Assembly: GCA_951213105.1 (NCBI GenBank)
Contig: OX578134.1
Coordinates: 143,816,880-143,880,879, forward strand
Direction of reading: 5' to 3'
Source of the DNA: Amaurobius ferox
Lineage: Eukaryota > Arthropoda > Arachnida > Araneae > Amaurobiidae
DNA: 64,000 bases
The position numbers and the translations under genes were made by a program. Shown piece after piece: positions 58,012 to 64,000 of this stretch. Each line of letters opens with the position of its first letter. The stretch's first letter is position 1. Below the pieces are notes generated by a model that searched no databases, was not told the origin of the DNA, and saw nothing but the letters and a program-made list of their open reading frames with translations.

Positions 58012-58177
58012 CCACCGTCTGTTGATCTTCGTTGTATGGAAAATCCTTCGTCAGTTTCCCAAGAGACGACGGGTACAAAGTCTTTCACGGAAGATGGAAC
58101 ATAGCATTTCAGTACTGCAGTATTGCCTTTCACAACGAAATCGTCGTATGTTCTAATTTCGTACTTAACTCGGATAA
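58012..58177 (-). CDS. Dscam-like immunoglobulin-domain exon
   Basis: A single internal exon of a cell-surface adhesion molecule. On the minus strand a strong acceptor (pyrimidine tract ending 'ctcttttctgcag') precedes TT-ATC-CGA, and a donor 'GG|gtaaat' follows. The exon is 166 bp, entered in phase 1 and left in phase 2. It encodes about 55 residues including 'YDDFVVKGNTAVLKCYVPS', 'VKDFVPVVSWETDEG' and a final 'STDGG'. The G-N-x-A-V-L-K-C strand with the first Ig cysteine, followed about 15 residues later by the Ig tryptophan, is the N-terminal half of an Ig domain. Closest in my knowledge is the half-domain encoded by exon 6 of insect Dscam1 (Ig3). The second cysteine must lie on the next exon, which I could not find. 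Chelicerates have several Dscam genes, so the paralogue is unknown. Confidence 0.85.
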
Positions 58178-58429
58178 CTGCAGAAAAGAGAAAATGAAGA
58201 ATATTAAATTGGGATAGTCGGTTATAAAAGTTCAAGATAATTTAGGTCAAATAATTAAAGCAATTTAATGAAGCAAATAGTAATCTCTGTAACATTAAAA
58301 TGCATAAATAACAGATGATATATAATTTAATAATTAACTGGAGTTACAAAAGAAGATATAGTGTCAATATAGCGAAACTATAAACGTAAAACAAACTATT
58401 CTGCCATGACAAATTTAAATAATTTTAGA
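58178..58429. other. Probable intron upstream of the exon
   Basis: AT-rich. Nothing recognised beyond the polypyrimidine tract next to the exon. Confidence 0.5.
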
Positions 58430-58800
58430 AAAAAAAATCTGATGTGGGCAACACATGACTTTCCTTATATAATGCAATGCATTTACTACTTTTACAGTAA
58501 AAATAGGGTTTTCTTATAGTAGATACCTATATTCTTTACAAGATATTGAATTTTCGACGATTAGTTGTCATTTTCATTGATTTAGCGTCATTTTCATCCA
58601 TTTGGCGAGATTTTCGTGAATTTGGCAACATTTTAAAAAAGTCGCCAAGTTGGAGACATGCCGTCAAATTCGTCGCAAAAATCTCGCCATGCGTTATGAA
58701 CGGAGAAAAAAGTTATTTTTATAACAGATAAATGACTAGTTATTCTTATAACAGATAAATGAATATTAATACAAAAGTATTACTCATAGTATATTTTTTC
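58430..58800 (-). repeat. ~0.9-kb gtcgccaa element, cut by the assembly gap
   Basis: Opens with 'atctgatgtgggcaacacat' and 'gactttccttatataatgca' and runs to the 'gtattactcatag' block, matching the first 40% of the copy at 51148-52050. The remainder is lost in the N gap. Confidence 0.75.
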
Positions 58801-59000
58801 NNNNNNNNNNNNNNNNNNNNNNNNNNNNNNNNNNNNNNNNNNNNNNNNNNNNNNNNNNNNNNNNNNNNNNNNNNNNNNNNNNNNNNNNNNNNNNNNNNNN
58901 NNNNNNNNNNNNNNNNNNNNNNNNNNNNNNNNNNNNNNNNNNNNNNNNNNNNNNNNNNNNNNNNNNNNNNNNNNNNNNNNNNNNNNNNNNNNNNNNNNNN
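58801..59000. other. Assembly gap (200 N)
   Basis: Exactly 200 unknown bases. The round number suggests a placeholder gap of unknown true size. It falls inside a repeat element, which probably caused the break. Confidence 0.99.
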
Positions 59001-59729
59001 GATTTAATGAGACATTAAATCGCAGTTATCTTAATTAAGCATTCTTGAAAAGATTTCTAAAATAAATTCGTTTAATTGAGAAAATGTGCGTTTTCATTCA
59101 TGAAACGTATCTTTCAACTTAAGCACAAAAATAACGATCAGAATTTATCTCAATTTCAGCCCATTTCACTTCAGCTTAAGCATAATAATATGCAAGAAAA
59201 AACACAAGACAAAGAGCTGCTTTAAATTTTAAAATTTCTCAGTCGGGAAACACGTTTCATGGTGAACTTATTTCAAAACTTGCGTTACTAATTTAAATTT
59301 ATGGAATATAGCCCATTTATCTTAATATGAGTTTCCCCATCTGCCCGCTTAGTATAAGGAGCAATAAAATGAAAGTAATTTGGAAGACATTTTCTGTAAA
59401 ATGCATTTTCGGTAGTTAGGGTTTTTTTCTTGTTTGCGCAAAATGTAATTTAAAAATCAAATTCGAGTTTCGATTTCTGCCGTCCCTAAATTGCTTTCCT
59501 ATTATAGAAGAAATCGTGATTTATGTTAAGTTATTTAGCTCATTTAATTAAACGTGATATACAAGATGTCAGGAATGGACCTTAGTTTGAAGTTAATTTT
59601 AATAAAGTATACCCCTTTTTCATACGAAATATACATTATAAAATAGCTGAAATTCACAACCATGAGGAAATTTCTATAGTATTTTAAATGACATTGTTCT
59701 TCAAAACATTAGATTAAAATAATTAAATT
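59001..59729. other. AT-rich stretch, nothing recognised
   Basis: No supported feature. The right part of the truncated repeat element does not reappear clearly after the gap. Confidence 0.4.
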
Positions 59730-61030
59730 AAGGCTCCTAAAAGAAGTTTGAAAAGCTCTGTTCTCGCTATATAAAATTATCTACACAGGAAGATCTAAAT
59801 AATAAAACATCCTATTCTCGTTTGTAAATAAATTTACAGAAAATATGAAGTTGAATCAATATATGCCAAAATGTATGCCAATATACGCTAAAATTGTTTG
59901 GAAAGATATACCCTTATTGCTTATACTCTCGTAGATCAGAAGATATATTCATATATGAGTAGAAGATTACCCGTAAGACATTATATGAGTTCAAAACATG
60001 TTTGTCAAAATAAAGCAGATGACGTAATAAATAGAAAATGTCGATAATCCCTATAATCTTTAAACATGAAGACTGTAATGGATATAATCCACCCAAAAAG
60101 TCGATTTCGATAAAATTTATTTTATATACATTTTTTTAATTAATTAAATCTGAAAAGATATAATAAAATCGTCTAACGCATAAATACATTGACATGATAT
60201 CTTCAAATAAATTGACGGAAAAAATATCGTTTGCATAATGCTATGTCTATGGCATTATGGTTTAACTGTGAGTTTTTATTATTAACTAGCAGCATACCCG
60301 CTCTTCGTACGGAGTATATAATATAAAGAAACTTATAATTCGAAATCATGTGAAAATTCTGTTAAAATAATAAATTTATTACTCCTAAAGAGAAGTTTAA
60401 GAATATCTGTTCTCACTATGCAAAATTATCTTCACGGGCAGATCTGAAGAATAAAACATCCAGGCCCCTTTTGCAAGCAAATTTCCAAAGTAAAAAAGGA
60501 ATTGAATCAATATAAACTCCGTACTGCTTATATTGTCGCAGATTAGAAATTATGCTAGTGTGTTAGTAGAATATTACCCGTATTACAATATGAGTCTGAA
60601 AAATCTCCAAAATAAAAGAAATGACGTAATGAATTGAAAATATCATTAATACCCGTACTCTTTATACCAAAAGGTCGTAATTGATTCCAATATATGCCAA
60701 TATATATCAAAACATCTGCCAATATAACTGTACTACTTATATTCTCGTAGATTAGAAGATATACTCGTGTATTTGTAGAAAATTACTCGTACAACGTACA
60801 ATATTTGAGTTTAAACAATTTTTGTCATAATAAAATAATTGCATAATAACTTGAAAATATCAATAATCCCTGAATCAATAATCTCCGAAAATATCAATAA
60901 TAATAACGCTTAAACTTGAAGAACGTAATTGATATTATCCAGTCAAAAATGCTATAAGTAAAACCAAATTGTTCTTTTCTAAAATATATTTTTATATCCA
61001 TTTATTAATTATTCAAATCGAAACAGTTAT
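59730..61030 (+). repeat. Three diverged units of a ~350-500-bp repeat
   Basis: Units near 59730-60120, 60385-60665 and 60666-60960 share in order 'aaaattatct.cac', 'aataaaacatcc', 'atatatgccaa', 'cttatattctcgtagattag', 'tagaa.attac.cgta' and 'aata.c.aa.gacgtaat'. None is coding. Confidence 0.6.
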
Positions 61031-61855
61031 AATAATTAAAATTAGCAGATAGATGTAATTTAATTGCGTTTCTAAGCAACATGATATAAGAAAGAAACTT
61101 CCTCATAAACTGCGAAATTAAATAGCCATTTTGATTTCTTTATACTTTTCATTGTTCTGCTTGTGAAAATAAACCATGGAGATAGATTACCCATTTAGAT
61201 CATGTTCCAAACAATTTATGTTTTCAGAAAGTGACTAATTAGCACAAAAAATCTCCCATCAAACGCAGCGATAAAGTTTTAATTCACTTTCAAACGATTT
61301 TCAAGCTTTTCGTTTGCATAAACCACGGAGTTAGAGAGTAGAACTCCTAGGAAAAAGTTTCGTTTTTCATTAATATCTCGACAACCCCTGGTCTTAGATA
61401 CTCGAAACTTGGATTAAATTTATGGGGGTTACTTCAAGGCTATCTAGAAAATTTGCATCAAATTCGGTTCAGTCGTTTTCCTGTGATGATGAGACAAACG
61501 AAAATGCTGTTATTACTGATATCTCGAGAACCACTGATCGTAGAAACTCCAAACAAAGACTACATTTTAAGTGAAACTATTTCCAGACTACCCACAGAAT
61601 TTCATCAAATTCGGTTCAGCCGTTCACTCGCAATGACGGGTCAAACAGACAGACAGACATACAGACAGACAGATTTTTAATTTTATTTATATAGATATCT
61701 ACATACAACCCCTGGTACTAGAAACTAGAAACATGGACTACATTTAAATGGAGCAATTCAAGGATACACAACTTCATGGTTTTCCTGCGATGATGAGACA
61801 AACACACAGGCACACAGGCAGGAATACATCTTTTGAATTTTACTTATATAGATGA
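60283..61855 (+). mobile_element. Candidate dispersed element with repeated 'atatagat' 3' ends
   Basis: It may begin at 'aactagcagcatacccgctc' (60283), a phrase resembling the start of arthropod noncoding elements. The right part has three similar modules: 'acaacccctggtcttagata' at 61381, a second near 61525 and a third near 61708. Each reads on to 'aattcggttcag.cgtt' or similar and 'gatgagacaaac', and two end in a CAGA tract followed by 'tttatatagat' (61695, 61855). I do not know the superfamily. Confidence 0.4.

Positions 61856-64000
<2,145 letters not shown>

Noticed and set aside
58759..59007. Open frame across the N gap
   Set aside because: The residues are unknown; it is an artefact of the gap.

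Overview
The window is AT-rich, gene-poor nuclear DNA of an arthropod. Long TA microsatellites, many families of dispersed repeats, Tc1/mariner and Penelope-like elements, a 5S-derived SINE and one Dscam-type immunoglobulin exon point to an arachnid, most likely a spider. That taxonomic guess rests on familiarity with the repeats and on the Dscam exon, not on a search. No complete host gene is visible. The only convincing host coding sequence is one 166-bp exon on the minus strand (58012-58177). It encodes the N-terminal half of a Dscam-like Ig domain, so at least the right-hand part of the window is probably intron of a large cell-adhesion gene transcribed right to left.

Layout: 1-8 kb holds a putative solo LTR (2723-3302), a decayed GC-richer repeat (7520-8140) and the first copies of dispersed repeats. 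8.5-12 kb has two TTAA-flanked MITEs, several dispersed repeats and a ~0.9-kb repeat element with termini containing 'tataaggaaagt'. 14-18 kb contains a decayed pogo-like DNA transposon (15968-17543) with a SINE nested in it. 18.9-20.4 kb is a 741-bp direct duplication. 20.5-23.8 kb is a truncated Tc1 element followed by a Penelope-like retroelement with a 579-codon open RT frame. 24-31 kb carries TA microsatellites, a degraded Tc1 element, a SINE copy and small duplications. 34.7-35.6 kb is a third Tc1 element on the minus strand. 36.2-37.8 kb is an expanded copy of the ~0.9-kb element. 38.1-39.0 kb is a 33-bp/66-bp minisatellite. 39.7-40.1 kb has SINE-tail-like units and a 70-bp SINE fragment with a perfect 16-bp target duplication. 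44-46 kb is a ~1-kb diverged tandem duplication. 46.5-48.7 kb and 51.1-52.1 kb are further copies of the ~0.9-kb element. 52.9-53.9 kb is a foldback element. 54.7-55.0 kb is the most complete 5S-SINE. 58.0 kb has the Dscam-like exon, 58.8-59.0 kb is an assembly gap of N, and 59.7-61.9 kb is a block of internally repeated DNA.

The most notable points are: (1) a SINE family whose head is a whole 5S rRNA gene and whose copies show 5' truncation, CAA-rich tails and target duplications; (2) at least eight copies of a ~250-bp repeat, all on the plus strand, together with other repeat types that also recur in one orientation, which hints at old locus-scale tandem duplication; (3) a Penelope-like RT related to the family with 'GIPMG..C' and YVDD motifs; (4) a dimeric 33-bp minisatellite open in several frames; (5) the isolated Dscam exon, which may have undetected sister exons.
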